Positions 38,284-47,165 of a stretch of 55,624 nt of DNA are shown here, one piece after another. This stretch comes from Bacteroides caecigallinarum. GTDB taxonomy: Bacteria > Bacteroidota > Bacteroidia > Bacteroidales > Bacteroidaceae. Numbering within the stretch: the first letter of the stretch is position 1; every line of letters begins with the position of its first letter. The stretch covers positions 1 to 55,624 of the forward strand of contig NZ_JACJLE010000023.1 in assembly GCF_016901995.1 (NCBI RefSeq). Direction: 5' to 3'. The translations under genes were made by a program, and so were the position numbers. A model generated the notes under the pieces. That model had not been told where the DNA came from. It ran no database searches and worked only from the letters and a program-made list of their open reading frames with translations.

Positions 38284-39846
38284 ATGAAACTGAATTTGTT
38301 TTTTACATTATCCTTGTTATTGGGAGCAACTTTTATGGTTGAGGCTCAGAATAAATTATTGAATTCTCCTGCCAGAAAACTACAGCTGGCAGAGTTCGCC
38401 ATTGCCAATCTATATGTTGACGATGTAGATGAAGACAAGTTGGTGGAAGATGCCATAATAAAGATGCTCGAGGAACTGGATCCGCATTCCACTTATTCCG
38501 ATCCTGAAGAAGTCAAGAAACTGAACGAGCCGCTGGTAGGTAATTTCGACGGTATCGGAGTTCAGTTCAATATGGCTACAGATACACTTTTCGTAATCCA
38601 ACCGGTGTCTGGTGGCCCATCTGAGAAAGTCGGTATTCTGGCAGGCGACCGTATCATAGAAGTCAATGATACTGTAATAGCCGGAGTGAAGATGAGCACA
38701 GAGGAAATAATGCGTCGTCTTCGTGGTCCTAAAGGAACAAAAGTCAATCTGAAAATTATGCGTCGCGGAGTGAAGGAACTGCTGCCTTTCACAGTTAAGC
38801 GCGACAAGATACCTGTCTATAGTCTTGATGCTTCGTATATGATGACCAAGACTACAGGCTACATACGTATAAGCCGCTTTGCAGCCACCACTGCCGATGA
38901 GTTTGAAGAAGCATTGCATAAGCTTCAGGAAAAAGGTATGCGCAACCTTATCCTCGACCTTCAGGGAAACGGAGGAGGATATCTGAATGCTGCCATCGAA
39001 ATAGCCAACCATGTGTTGGAGAAGGGCGAACTGATAGTCTATACCGAAGGAAAGCGTAATCCGCGTACAGAGTTCAAGGCCCGTGGAAACGGCGATTTCC
39101 GCAATGGCAAGCTCGTGGTTTTGGTAGATGAGTTCTCCGCTTCGGCAAGTGAAATCGTTACGGGAGCCATTCAGGACTGGGACAGAGGAACTGTAGTGGG
39201 CAGACGCACATTCGGTAAAGGACTAGTACAGAGACCTATCGATCTTCCTGACGGTTCTATGATACGTCTCACCGTGGCACGCTATTACACTCCTTCGGGC
39301 AGATGCATACAGAAACCATACGAAAGCATAGAACAGTATAACAGAGACCTTATAGAGAGATATAACCGCGGCGAGATGCAGAGTGCCGACAGCATCCACT
39401 TCCCTGACTCTCTGAAAACCAAGACATTGAAAAAAGGACGCATAGTATATGGCGGTGGAGGTATAATGCCTGACTACTTTGTACCTATCGACACTACTTA
39501 TTATACCGACTATTATCTGGCATTGCGCGACAAGGGAGCCATCGTGCAGCAAAACCTGAAACTGATAGACGCAAACCGTAGCGAATGGAAAGAAAAATAC
39601 AAGACATTCGACCGTTTCAACAAGCGTTTTGAAGTTACTGACAAGATGCTAGCCGATCTGATAGCCCTTGGCAAGACTCTGGGTGTGGAATATAAGGAGG
39701 ACGAATACAAGACTGCACTTCCTCTTATAAAAACTCAGCTTAAAGCCCTTATTGCCCGCGACCTATGGGATATGAACGAGTATTTCCAGGTTATAAACTC
39801 GATGAACGAAACGGTGCAGAAAGGACTTGAGTTGGTAGAAGATTAG
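38284..39846 (+). CDS. S41 family C-terminal processing peptidase
   Basis: This is a 520-residue periplasmic serine protease of the Prc/CtpA type, which trims protein C-termini. A signal peptide covers about residues 1-22 (ending VEAQ). A PDZ domain (about 90-165) holds the segment PVSGGPSEKVGILAGDRI. The protease domain carries SASASE at 285-290 and Lys312 in RRTFGKGLVQ as the serine/lysine dyad region. A C-terminal helical extension of about 130 residues follows. The preceding 22-bp tandem repeats may affect its expression. The gene is followed by the third intergenic hairpin repeat. Confidence 0.93.
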   Translation: MKLNLFFTLSLLLGATFMVEAQNKLLNSPARKLQLAEFAIANLYVDDVDEDKLVEDAIIKMLEELDPHSTYSDPEEVKKLNEPLVGNFDGIGVQFNMATDTLFVIQPVSGGPSEKVGILAGDRIIEVNDTVIAGVKMSTEEIMRRLRGPKGTKVNLKIMRRGVKELLPFTVKRDKIPVYSLDASYMMTKTTGYIRISRFAATTADEFEEALHKLQEKGMRNLILDLQGNGGGYLNAAIEIANHVLEKGELIVYTEGKRNPRTEFKARGNGDFRNGKLVVLVDEFSASASEIVTGAIQDWDRGTVVGRRTFGKGLVQRPIDLPDGSMIRLTVARYYTPSGRCIQKPYESIEQYNRDLIERYNRGEMQSADSIHFPDSLKTKTLKKGRIVYGGGGIMPDYFVPIDTTYYTDYYLALRDKGAIVQQNLKLIDANRSEWKEKYKTFDRFNKRFEVTDKMLADLIALGKTLGVEYKEDEYKTALPLIKTQLKALIARDLWDMNEYFQVINSMNETVQKGLELVED

Positions 39847-39935
39847 TTACGAGTTGACAAGTTGACGAGTTGACAAGGCTACCATCCGGATGGAGAACCT
39901 CGTCAACTTGTAACTGAAGCCTTGTCAACTAATAC
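39845..39935 (+). repeat. Intergenic hairpin repeat, copy 3
   Basis: Left arm AGTTGACAAGTTGACGAGTT continuing GACAAGG (8-nt period), a centre with the palindrome CCATCCGGATGG instead of the TAGATACTAG text, and right arm CCTCGTCAACTTGTAACT. A further CCTTGTCAACT follows at the far end. It begins at the stop codon of the S41 protease gene. Confidence 0.85.
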
Positions 39936-39979
39936 CTGAAATCTTGTCCCCTCAAATTAAAGAATTATTTCCTTAATTG

Positions 39980-40011
39980 TTTGTAATAATGATGGAAATA
40001 GCCTAACTTTG
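39980..40011 (+). promoter_or_regulatory. Bacteroides-type promoter of the frd operon
   Basis: TTTG at 39980-39983 and TAACTTTG at 40004-40011 are separated by 20 bp, an exact match to the Bacteroides -33/-7 consensus. It lies 69 bp upstream of the frdC start codon. Confidence 0.85.
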
Positions 40012-40080
40012 CCAAGTCTAAGAACCATTAATAAAGACTATTTTAGTTTTAATTATTAAATAATTTAAAATCAATCATTT

Positions 40081-40752
40081 ATGTGGTTAAGTAATTCATC
40101 TATTGGTAGGAAAGTGGTGATGAGCGTTACCGGTATCGCCCTTGTCCTGTTTCTGACATTTCACATGGCGATGAACCTTGTTGCATTGTTCTCAGGTGAG
40201 GCATACAACATGATTTGCGAATTCCTGGGTGCTAACTGGTACGCATTGGTTGCAACAGTAGGTTTGGCTGCCTTGTTTGTAATTCACATCATTTACGCTT
40301 TCTGGTTGACTATCCAGAACCGTGCTGCACGCGGTAGCGAACGCTATGCAGTGACAGCTAAGCCAAAGAACGTAGAATGGGCTTCACAGAACATGCTTGT
40401 TCTTGGTATCATCGTGATTTTGGGATTGGCACTTCACTTTGTCAATTTCTGGTACAAGATGCAGTTTGCAGAAATCGTAGGTAACCCAATGTTGGGCGGT
40501 CTTCACGCAACAGACGGTTACGGTTACATCATGCAGACATTCTCTAATCCTGTATTCTTCGTATTGTACCTCGTTTGGTTGGCAGCTCTCTGGTTCCACC
40601 TTACTCACGGATTCTGGAGCTCTATGCAGTCATTGGGTTGGAACAACAAGACTTGGATCAACCGTTGGAAATGCATCTCTAACATCTATTCAACAATCAT
40701 CGTGTTGGGATTTGCTCTTGTAGCAGTAGTATTCTTTGTAAAAAACATTTGA
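40081..40752 (+). CDS. frdC: Fumarate reductase/succinate dehydrogenase cytochrome b subunit
   Basis: This is a 223-residue integral membrane subunit of the b558 type (five predicted transmembrane segments). It anchors the flavoprotein and iron-sulfur subunits and passes electrons between quinone and the complex. It starts with SSIGRKVVMSVTGIALVLFL, typical of Bacteroidetes SdhC/FrdC, and has conserved histidines in TFHMAMN, FVIHIIYAFW and WFHLTHGFWS that can bind haem. In Bacteroides this complex works mainly as a fumarate reductase in anaerobic respiration. A hairpin repeat separates it from frdA. Confidence 0.95.
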   Translation: MWLSNSSIGRKVVMSVTGIALVLFLTFHMAMNLVALFSGEAYNMICEFLGANWYALVATVGLAALFVIHIIYAFWLTIQNRAARGSERYAVTAKPKNVEWASQNMLVLGIIVILGLALHFVNFWYKMQFAEIVGNPMLGGLHATDGYGYIMQTFSNPVFFVLYLVWLAALWFHLTHGFWSSMQSLGWNNKTWINRWKCISNIYSTIIVLGFALVAVVFFVKNI

Positions 40753-40753
40753 T

Positions 40754-40841
40754 TAGTGACAAGGCTTCAGTTACATTTAGATACTAGGAACTAGATACTA
40801 GGAAACCTAGTCAACTAGTAACTCGTCAACTTGTCAACTAA
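40754..40841 (+). repeat. Intergenic hairpin repeat, copy 4
   Basis: This copy has GACAAGGCTTCAGTTACA (shared with copy 1), a TAGATACTAGGAACTAGATA centre, and a right arm CCTAGTCAACTAGTAACTCG followed by further 8-nt units. It lies inside the frdC-frdA operon, so it would be present on the polycistronic mRNA. Confidence 0.85.
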
Positions 40842-40866
40842 AGAAAAACTTAAAATTAAAAACATT

Positions 40867-42849
40867 ATGACTAAAGTTTTAGATTCTAAGATTCCTGAAG
40901 GCCCAATAGCTGAGAAATGGACTAACTATAAAGCTCACCAGAAATTGGTGAACCCGGCTAACAAACGCCGCTTGGATATCATCGTTGTAGGTACAGGTTT
41001 GGCAGGTGCTTCTGCTGCCGCTTCACTTGGTGAAATGGGATTCCGTGTATTCAACTTCTGTATCCAGGACTCTCCACGTCGTGCACACTCTATCGCTGCA
41101 CAGGGTGGTATCAACGCTGCTAAGAACTATCAGAACGACGGTGACTCTGTATATCGTCTTTTCTACGATACAGTGAAAGGTGGTGACTATCGTGCTCGTG
41201 AAGCTAACGTTTACCGTCTTGCCGAAGTTTCAAACAATATTATCGACCAGTGCGTGGCACAGGGTGTTCCTTTCGCTCGTGAATACGGCGGTACACTTGC
41301 CAACCGTTCTTTCGGTGGTGCTCAGGTATCACGTACTTTCTATGCTAAAGGTCAGACTGGCCAGCAGTTGCTTCTTGGTGCATACTCTGCATTGAGCCGC
41401 CAGGTAGGTGCCGGTACAGTTAAATTATATACTCGTTACGAAATGCTTGACGTGGTTTTGGTTGACGGCCGTGCTCGCGGTATCATCGCAAAGAACCTCG
41501 TAACAGGTAAACTTGAACGTTTCGCTGCTCACGCAGTAGTTATCGCTACTGGTGGTTACGGTAACACTTACTTCCTTTCTACTAACGCTATGGCATGTAA
41601 CGTAACAGCTGCTATGTCTTGCTACCGTAAGGGAGCTATGTTTGCTAACCCTGCTTACGTTCAGATCCACCCAACATGTATTCCTGTACACGGTGACAAG
41701 CAGTCTAAGCTTACATTGATGTCAGAATCACTTCGTAACGACGGTCGTATCTGGGTTCCTAAGAAACTTGAAGACGCTAAAGCACTTCAGGCTGGGACTA
41801 AGAAGGGTAGCGATATCCCTGAAGAAGACCGTGACTACTATTTGGAACGCCGTTATCCAGCATTCGGTAACCTTGTTCCACGTGACGTTGCTTCACGTGC
41901 TGCCAAGGAACGTTGCGACCACGGATTCGGTGTTAACAACACAGGTCTTGCCGTATTCCTTGACTTCTCTGAAAGTATCGAACGTCTCGGTCTTGATGTA
42001 GTTCGTCAGCGTTACGGTAACCTCTTCGATATGTACGAAGAAATCACAGACGTTAATCCGGGTGAACTTGCAAAAGAAATCAACGGACGCAAATACTACA
42101 ACCCAATGATGATTTATCCTGCTATCCACTATACAATGGGTGGTATTTGGGTTGACTACGAACTTCAGACAACTATCAAGGGTCTGTTCGCAATCGGTGA
42201 ATGTAACTTCTCTGACCACGGTGCAAACCGTCTTGGTGCATCTGCATTGATGCAGGGTCTTGCTGACGGTTACTTCGTATTGCCATACACAATCCAGAAC
42301 TACTTGTCAGACCAGATCACTGTTCCTCGCTTCTCTACAGATCTTCCTGAATTCGCTGAAGCTGAAAAGGCTGTTCAGGCTAAGATTGACCACCTGATGA
42401 ACATCAAGGGTAAGAAGTCAGTTGACTCAATCCACAAGGAATTGGGCCGCGTAATGTGGGAATATGTAGGTATGGGACGTACTGCAGAAGGCTTGAAGAC
42501 AGGTTTGGCTCGTCTGAAAGAAATCCGCAAGGAGTTCGAAACAGAACTGTTTATCCCTGGCTCAAAAGAAGGTATGAACATCGAGCTTGACAAGGCATTC
42601 CGTCTTGACGACTTCATTACAATGGGTCAGCTTATCGCTTACGATGCTTTGAACCGTGAAGAATCTTGCGGTGGTCACTTCCGTGAAGAACACCAGACAG
42701 AAGAAGGTGAAGCTAAGCGTGATGACGAAAACTTCTTCTATGTAGCTTGCTGGGAATACCAGGGAAGCGACGACAAGGCTCCTGTACTTTATAAGGAACC
42801 ATTGGTTTACGAAGCAATCAAAGTACAGACTCGTAACTACAAGAGCTAA
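40867..42849 (+). CDS. frdA: Fumarate reductase/succinate dehydrogenase flavoprotein subunit
   Basis: This is a 660-residue flavoprotein that interconverts fumarate and succinate. The FAD-binding fold is seen in [20 protein letters not shown], and the flavin-attachment/active region in [15 protein letters not shown]. The catalytic domain contains [10 protein letters not shown], the segment [14 protein letters not shown] and [10 protein letters not shown]. The length and the long Bacteroidetes-type C-terminus match the b558-linked group. The ATG at 40867 is chosen. An upstream in-frame TTG would place the start inside the hairpin repeat. frdB follows after 48 bp. Confidence 0.96.
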   Translation: MTKVLDSKIPEGPIAEKWTNYKAHQKLVNPANKRRLDIIVVGTGLAGASAAASLGEMGFRVFNFCIQDSPRRAHSIAAQGGINAAKNYQNDGDSVYRLFYDTVKGGDYRAREANVYRLAEVSNNIIDQCVAQGVPFAREYGGTLANRSFGGAQVSRTFYAKGQTGQQLLLGAYSALSRQVGAGTVKLYTRYEMLDVVLVDGRARGIIAKNLVTGKLERFAAHAVVIATGGYGNTYFLSTNAMACNVTAAMSCYRKGAMFANPAYVQIHPTCIPVHGDKQSKLTLMSESLRNDGRIWVPKKLEDAKALQAGTKKGSDIPEEDRDYYLERRYPAFGNLVPRDVASRAAKERCDHGFGVNNTGLAVFLDFSESIERLGLDVVRQRYGNLFDMYEEITDVNPGELAKEINGRKYYNPMMIYPAIHYTMGGIWVDYELQTTIKGLFAIGECNFSDHGANRLGASALMQGLADGYFVLPYTIQNYLSDQITVPRFSTDLPEFAEAEKAVQAKIDHLMNIKGKKSVDSIHKELGRVMWEYVGMGRTAEGLKTGLARLKEIRKEFETELFIPGSKEGMNIELDKAFRLDDFITMGQLIAYDALNREESCGGHFREEHQTEEGEAKRDDENFFYVACWEYQGSDDKAPVLYKEPLVYEAIKVQTRNYKS

Positions 42850-42897
42850 TTGAGCTAATCTGAGACGAAGTAAAACAATTTAAAGAAAAGAAGTAAA

Positions 42898-43653
42898 ATG
42901 GATAAAAATATATCATTTACGCTGAAAGTATGGCGTCAGAACGGACCTAAGGATAAAGGTCATTTCGATACATTCCAGATGAAAGACATTCCGGGTGATA
43001 CTTCATTCCTCGAAATGCTCGATATCTTGAATGAAATGTTGATTGAAGAAGGTAAAGAACCTATAGTATTCGACCACGACTGCCGTGAAGGTATCTGCGG
43101 TATGTGCTCATTGTACATCAACGGACATCCACACGGACCTGCAACAGGTGCTACTACTTGCCAGATCTACATGCGTCGTTTCAAAGACGGTGACACTATC
43201 ACAGTTGAACCATGGCGTTCTGCAGGTTTCCCTGTAATCAAGGACTTGATGGTTGACCGTTCTGCATACGACAAGATTATGCAGGCTGGTGGTTTCGTAA
43301 GCGTATCTACAGGTGCTCCTCAGGATGCAAACGCTATCCTTATCCCTAAGACAGTTGCTGACGAAGCTATGGATGCTGCTACATGTATCGGTTGCGGTGC
43401 TTGTGTAGCTGCATGTAAGAACGGTTCTGCTATGCTTTTCGTTTCTGCAAAAGTCAGCCAGTTGAACCTTTTTCCTCAGGGTAAGCCAGAAGCTTTGCGT
43501 CGTGCAAAAGCTATGTTGTCTAAGATGGACGAACTTGGTTTCGGTAACTGTACAAACACTCGTGCTTGTGAAGCAGAATGTCCGAAATGCGTTTCTATCA
43601 GCAACATTGCACGCTTGAACCGCGACTTCATCAAGGCAAAACTGAAAGACTAA
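42898..43653 (+). CDS. frdB: Fumarate reductase/succinate dehydrogenase iron-sulfur subunit
   Basis: This is a 251-residue iron-sulfur subunit linking the flavoprotein to the membrane subunit. The N-terminal [2Fe-2S] ferredoxin domain shows [19 protein letters not shown]. The C-terminal part shows two cysteine clusters, [13 protein letters not shown] and [14 protein letters not shown], for the [4Fe-4S] and [3Fe-4S]/[4Fe-4S] centres. It is the last gene of frdCAB and is followed by a strong hairpin terminator. Confidence 0.96.
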   Translation: MDKNISFTLKVWRQNGPKDKGHFDTFQMKDIPGDTSFLEMLDILNEMLIEEGKEPIVFDHDCREGICGMCSLYINGHPHGPATGATTCQIYMRRFKDGDTITVEPWRSAGFPVIKDLMVDRSAYDKIMQAGGFVSVSTGAPQDANAILIPKTVADEAMDAATCIGCGACVAACKNGSAMLFVSAKVSQLNLFPQGKPEALRRAKAMLSKMDELGFGNCTNTRACEAECPKCVSISNIARLNRDFIKAKLKD

Positions 43654-43680
43654 TATCAGTCATACAGACAAAAATATCAA

Positions 43681-43716
43681 AATCCGGTTTCATTTATTTG
43701 AAGCCGGATTTTTTTT
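43681..43716 (+). terminator. Terminator of the frd operon
   Basis: AATCCGGTTTC (43681-43691) pairs with GAAGCCGGATT (43700-43710) with one wobble, followed by a T-run of about eight. It is 28 bp after the frdB stop. Confidence 0.9.
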
Positions 43717-43830
43717 GTTACATCCTGTTCTGATTTGCCATCTATACTTTACTTCTGGATTGTTATAATAGGAGTCATATAACTTTTAATGTGAAATATT
43801 TTTAAATGAATATGTTTTGTTGGAGAAAAA

Positions 43831-43862
43831 TTTGCAATTAATGTGTGTATTTTATACATTTG
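43831..43862 (+). promoter_or_regulatory. Strong Bacteroides-type promoter in a gene-free stretch
   Basis: TTTG at 43831-43834 and TACATTTG at 43855-43862 are spaced by 20 bp, an exact consensus match. There is no coding gene within 280 bp downstream. A hairpin terminator at 43909 closes the short transcript. Confidence 0.8.
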
Positions 43863-43868
43863 CAACGT

Positions 43869-43935
43869 GATTTTTTTCATAGTATTAGATTTAAGGTTAA
43901 CAAGGTACGGGGACAAGGCGTTGTCCCCTTTTTTA
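43869..43935 (+). ncRNA. Candidate small RNA or attenuated leader, about 65 nt
   Basis: A consensus promoter ends at 43862, so transcription should start near 43869. A perfect 8-bp stem GGGGACAA/TTGTCCCC with a GGCG loop (43909-43928) and six T residues ends it. No open reading frame of useful length lies within. It could be a free-standing small RNA or a leader transcript of the downstream regulator with built-in termination. I do not recognise an Rfam family from memory. Confidence 0.5.
43909..43934 (+). terminator. Strong terminator GGGGACAA-GGCG-TTGTCCCC
   Basis: Perfect 8-bp GC-rich stem with a tetraloop and a T6 tail, with no coding gene immediately upstream. Confidence 0.9.
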
Positions 43936-43998
43936 TTTTTATATGTTCAATCGTCACGAAATATTTCCCCAAGAAAATAGCTTTTTTACAACTAGAAA

Positions 43999-44056
43999 TA
44001 TATTTGTGTTAAACTTAAGCTTGAAAAGTTAATAATAGTAAATGCGGGGGGGGGGG
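43999..44056 (+). promoter_or_regulatory. Possible -7 box and G11 homopolymer before the fimbrial regulator
   Basis: TATATTTG at 43999-44006 matches the Bacteroides -7 box, although a proper TTTG upstream is lacking. Eleven consecutive G residues occupy 44046-44056, in the leader of the regulator gene that starts at 44148. Such a G-run in AT-rich DNA is prone to slipped-strand length change. Confidence 0.5.
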
Positions 44057-44147
44057 TAAATAAGCTTTTTATATTTTTATCGAAGAAAGATATTATGTTT
44101 TAGTGTCTGAATTATTTTGTAGAACCAATAAACTCTAGATATATAAC

Positions 44148-45776
44148 ATGTGGTTTGTCATATTGTTACTATTGGTGTTCAATGTTTCACCCTCTTGGGC
44201 CTTGGGTGATGTAACTGGGCCAATAAAATTACGGGAGATATATGAGACACCTGAACGTTTGTTGAATAGATTGGACAGTTTGGAAAAGAGCGGTTTTCAG
44301 CCGACTTATAAAATAGATTTTCTCCGCAGTTATGCCTATTATTCAATGTCAAGGTTCAGCATCGCTTATGATTATGCCTTGTCTGCAATTAAGGATGATA
44401 GACTAAGAGAAGGTGAAGAGCTGTTTGATCGTATAATTATCTTATTGGCAGAAAATGCCATTTTCTCCTATAGAATTGAAGAAGCATGTAACATTGTGAC
44501 AAATGGTCTTATGTATGCCGATAAGAATAACAATGAAATGTTGAAAGGTAATATGCTTTTCATAGAAGGCCTGTTATATCGGAAAATAAACAGCCTTGAC
44601 AAAAGTTATGAGTATCTTAACCGTGCAATTGATATTTTGAACAAGGAACCGGGAATAGGAAATTTGTTAAGGATTTCTCAGATACAAGGTGTACTTTGCG
44701 ATATATATATTGCTGATGGCAAATATAATGAAGCATGGAAGGAAGCGAGAAAAAGAGAGACGCTGCTTAGTGATTTACGAAGTAAAAGCGAGAGTCTGAA
44801 ACTTGTTGACAGGCAGGAAGCTTATTTATATAGTAGGTTGGCATATCTTTCTCAGAGGCAAGGGAGATATATTGTTGCCAATGAATATTATCAGAAGTTT
44901 CTGACAACAGATTTTTCAAAAAGCAATCTGGGGCTACTTGAGATAAATGATTATCTGCTTGAACTTGGCAATTATCAGGATGTGGTAGAAAACAACAAGC
45001 GTTTTTTCCTGAATGTCGATATGGATGATGTGGTTTCTGTGATTTACCAGAGGGCCTTGAAACAAAACGCTACAGCCTATAAAGGAATAGGTAATTATGA
45101 GTGGGCATATAGTGCTCTTGAGAAACTTTCCGAAATAAAGGAAAGACATCGTCTGACTATTGACCGTCAGTTTGTTCTTGACAGATATGATACGGCAGAG
45201 ATATTGCGCTATAAGCAGGATTTGGAGAAAGTGGAAAACGATCTGTCAAAGCGTCATAATCTTCTTATCTTCTTTGTTATTGTCACTGTTTTGCTGCTTG
45301 TCTTGTTCGCTTGGGTTTCGTATGACCATAAGCGTCTTAATTCCAGAAACAAGAAGATAACATCTCTTCTTTTGGAATTGCGTGAGGCGAAGGAAGAAAC
45401 CGAACAGTATCAGATGGAGAATATTGACAGTATTCCGCAGGATAACAGGTTATTCCTGCAATTTGATGAAAAAGTGCGCAATGAAAAACTTTATTTGAAC
45501 TATCAGATGCAAAGAGATGATTTTGCACGCTTGATGGGAGTAGATAGAAACAGGTTTGCATCTATTATTAAGGAATACACAGGAGGGGGAAATCTGAATT
45601 CTTATCTTAATGATATGCGTTTGGAGTATTCTATATATTTACTGAAAAATCATCCGGAGATGTCCATACAGGAAATTGGAGAGGCAAGTGCGTTGCCAAG
45701 CTCCACTACTTTCTACCGTTTGTTCAAGGAAAAGTATGATATAAGCCCCAAAGTCTTCAGAGAACAGTTGAAATAA
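44148..45776 (+). CDS. TPR / transmembrane / AraC-type HTH regulator of the fimbrial locus
   Basis: This is a 542-residue one-component membrane regulator. A signal peptide (about 1-19) leads into a helical TPR-like sensor region (about 30-360, for example YNEAWKEARKRETLL and IVANEYYQKFLT). One transmembrane helix follows at about 372-392 (LLIFFVIVTVLLLVLFAWVSY region) and then a short coiled coil. The C-terminal AraC-type helix-turn-helix covers about 458-541 (SIQEIGEASALPSSTTFYRL). It is the design seen upstream of fimbrillin operons in Bacteroides, and its place 5' of the DUF3575 gene suggests it controls that operon. The ligand sensed by the periplasmic TPR part is unknown. Confidence 0.87.
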   Translation: MWFVILLLLVFNVSPSWALGDVTGPIKLREIYETPERLLNRLDSLEKSGFQPTYKIDFLRSYAYYSMSRFSIAYDYALSAIKDDRLREGEELFDRIIILLAENAIFSYRIEEACNIVTNGLMYADKNNNEMLKGNMLFIEGLLYRKINSLDKSYEYLNRAIDILNKEPGIGNLLRISQIQGVLCDIYIADGKYNEAWKEARKRETLLSDLRSKSESLKLVDRQEAYLYSRLAYLSQRQGRYIVANEYYQKFLTTDFSKSNLGLLEINDYLLELGNYQDVVENNKRFFLNVDMDDVVSVIYQRALKQNATAYKGIGNYEWAYSALEKLSEIKERHRLTIDRQFVLDRYDTAEILRYKQDLEKVENDLSKRHNLLIFFVIVTVLLLVLFAWVSYDHKRLNSRNKKITSLLLELREAKEETEQYQMENIDSIPQDNRLFLQFDEKVRNEKLYLNYQMQRDDFARLMGVDRNRFASIIKEYTGGGNLNSYLNDMRLEYSIYLLKNHPEMSIQEIGEASALPSSTTFYRLFKEKYDISPKVFREQLK

Positions 45777-45790
45777 CTTTCCCAAATTAT

Positions 45791-45821
45791 ATATTTTTTG
45801 TTTCAAAAAAACAAAAAATAT
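45791..45821. terminator. AT-only hairpin after the regulator gene
   Basis: ATATTTTTTGTTT (45791-45803) pairs perfectly with AAACAAAAAATAT (45809-45821) around a 5-nt loop, 14 bp after the regulator stop. It would end transcription in either direction only weakly because the stem lacks GC pairs. The rest of the gap to 46020 shows no gene and no clear promoter. Confidence 0.55.
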
Positions 45822-46019
45822 TGCGTTTCAGTCACTTCTGATATGCATTTGGTCAAATGACAAATTGAAAAAAGTCAATGACTAATCGGGAAATCGATAC
45901 ATAAAGTGGTAATATACATCTTTATTAACTTTACCAACGAAAACTAAAGCTATACGCGAATATAATTCCGTATAAATATAAAATTTTGTGTAAAGAAAGA
46001 TAATAAAAACATCATTGCC

Positions 46020-47165
46020 ATGAAAATGTATCTTCGATATCTGCTTCTTTTGGAATTGGCATTAACTTTCTTCAGTGGGGGTGTTTATGCTAGTGGGCAT
46101 GTTGTTGCTTCTTCTTCCGGGGAAGACTCGGTTATCATTTTCAGATTTATTCCTAAAGACCTTATGTTCTACGATTCAAAGAAGCTTGGCTTCCGTGAAT
46201 CCCTTTTCCGTGCCCTTGACCTTATAAACAGCCATAAAGACGATATCGTGGCAGGCAAGGCTGTGGTAGTTATCCATGGTTACAGCACTTCTTTTCCTAC
46301 ATACAACGCCAACAAGGCCGCTGCAAAGAACCGCAGCAATCAGGTGAAATCGTATTTCATCACCAATTACTGGATGAAGGAGAAGTATTACAAGACACGC
46401 AATCATGTGGATACGTATCGTGGCAATAAGGAGATAGTGGCTGTAGTGGGCATAGAATATCTTCCTGGTTACGAACCTAAACAGGAAAAGGCTCCGCAAG
46501 CTGAACTTCCTGAATTTGAACCTTTGACCAGAGAAACGGGTATTCCCGTTGCAGGACTCCCTTCCGACCTGATGCCTGAGCGTATGGCATCATTGCCTGA
46601 ACCTGAGGTAATTCCTGTGCAGGAAACAGAGGCTTCCCGTCCATTTCATCTCCCGTTGATATTCAAGTCGAATCTAATATACGATGCCATGCTCGCCCCT
46701 TCGCTGGAGATAGAGTATGTGATAGACGATCATTGGTCGGCTGCCGTAGAAACCAGCATTGCATGGTGGCACAACAGCCACAAGCACTGGTATTATCAGA
46801 TAGCCACCCTGATACCAGAAGTGCGCTACCGCATCAATGCCCGCAAAGCGGGACATTACCACACAGTGGGACTTTTTGGCGGTGCCGGATGGTACGACCT
46901 TGAGTATAAGAAAACCGGATATAAGGGCGAACTCTGGATGGCAGGAGCAAGCTATTCCTATACCATACCTATAAACCGTCTGTTGGGACTGGAATTCGGG
47001 GCTGGTCTGGGATTTATGAGCGCCAAGTATGAAGAATATCTTCCTATGGATGGGCATTACGTGTATCAGCAAACGTCACGTACAAATTTCATTGGCCCAT
47101 TAAGACTAAAATGTGCCTTATTGTTCGATTTGAACGGATTCTTTAGGGAAGGAGGTGATAAATGA
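46020..47165 (+). CDS. DUF3575-type outer membrane protein of the fimbrial operon
   Basis: This is a 381-residue secreted protein. A signal peptide ends near VYASG (residue 26). The N-terminal half has an OmpA-like or SPOR-like globular look (DDIVAGKAVVVIHGYSTSFP, NRSNQVKSYFITNYW). A proline/glutamate-rich linker (about 155-205) follows. The C-terminal DUF3575 region begins FKSNLIYDAMLAPSLEIEY and continues as an aromatic-rich beta-barrel-like repeat. DUF3575 proteins are typical first structural genes in Bacteroidetes fimbrial operons and are thought to aid assembly at the outer membrane. Composition matches the core genome, unlike the next gene, with which it overlaps by 4 bp (ATGA). Confidence 0.8.
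   Translation: MKMYLRYLLLLELALTFFSGGVYASGHVVASSSGEDSVIIFRFIPKDLMFYDSKKLGFRESLFRALDLINSHKDDIVAGKAVVVIHGYSTSFPTYNANKAAAKNRSNQVKSYFITNYWMKEKYYKTRNHVDTYRGNKEIVAVVGIEYLPGYEPKQEKAPQAELPEFEPLTRETGIPVAGLPSDLMPERMASLPEPEVIPVQETEASRPFHLPLIFKSNLIYDAMLAPSLEIEYVIDDHWSAAVETSIAWWHNSHKHWYYQIATLIPEVRYRINARKAGHYHTVGLFGGAGWYDLEYKKTGYKGELWMAGASYSYTIPINRLLGLEFGAGLGFMSAKYEEYLPMDGHYVYQQTSRTNFIGPLRLKCALLFDLNGFFREGGDK

Noticed and set aside
38410..39012. A 200-codon open frame on the minus strand inside the S41 protease gene
   Set aside because: The plus-strand frame carries PDZ and protease motifs; the antisense frame has none and no promoter-like sequence.
45776..46019. An invertible promoter upstream of the fimbrial operon
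   Set aside because: Only a short AT-only hairpin is present; no pair of inverted repeats flanks a promoter-like sequence and no recombinase gene is nearby.
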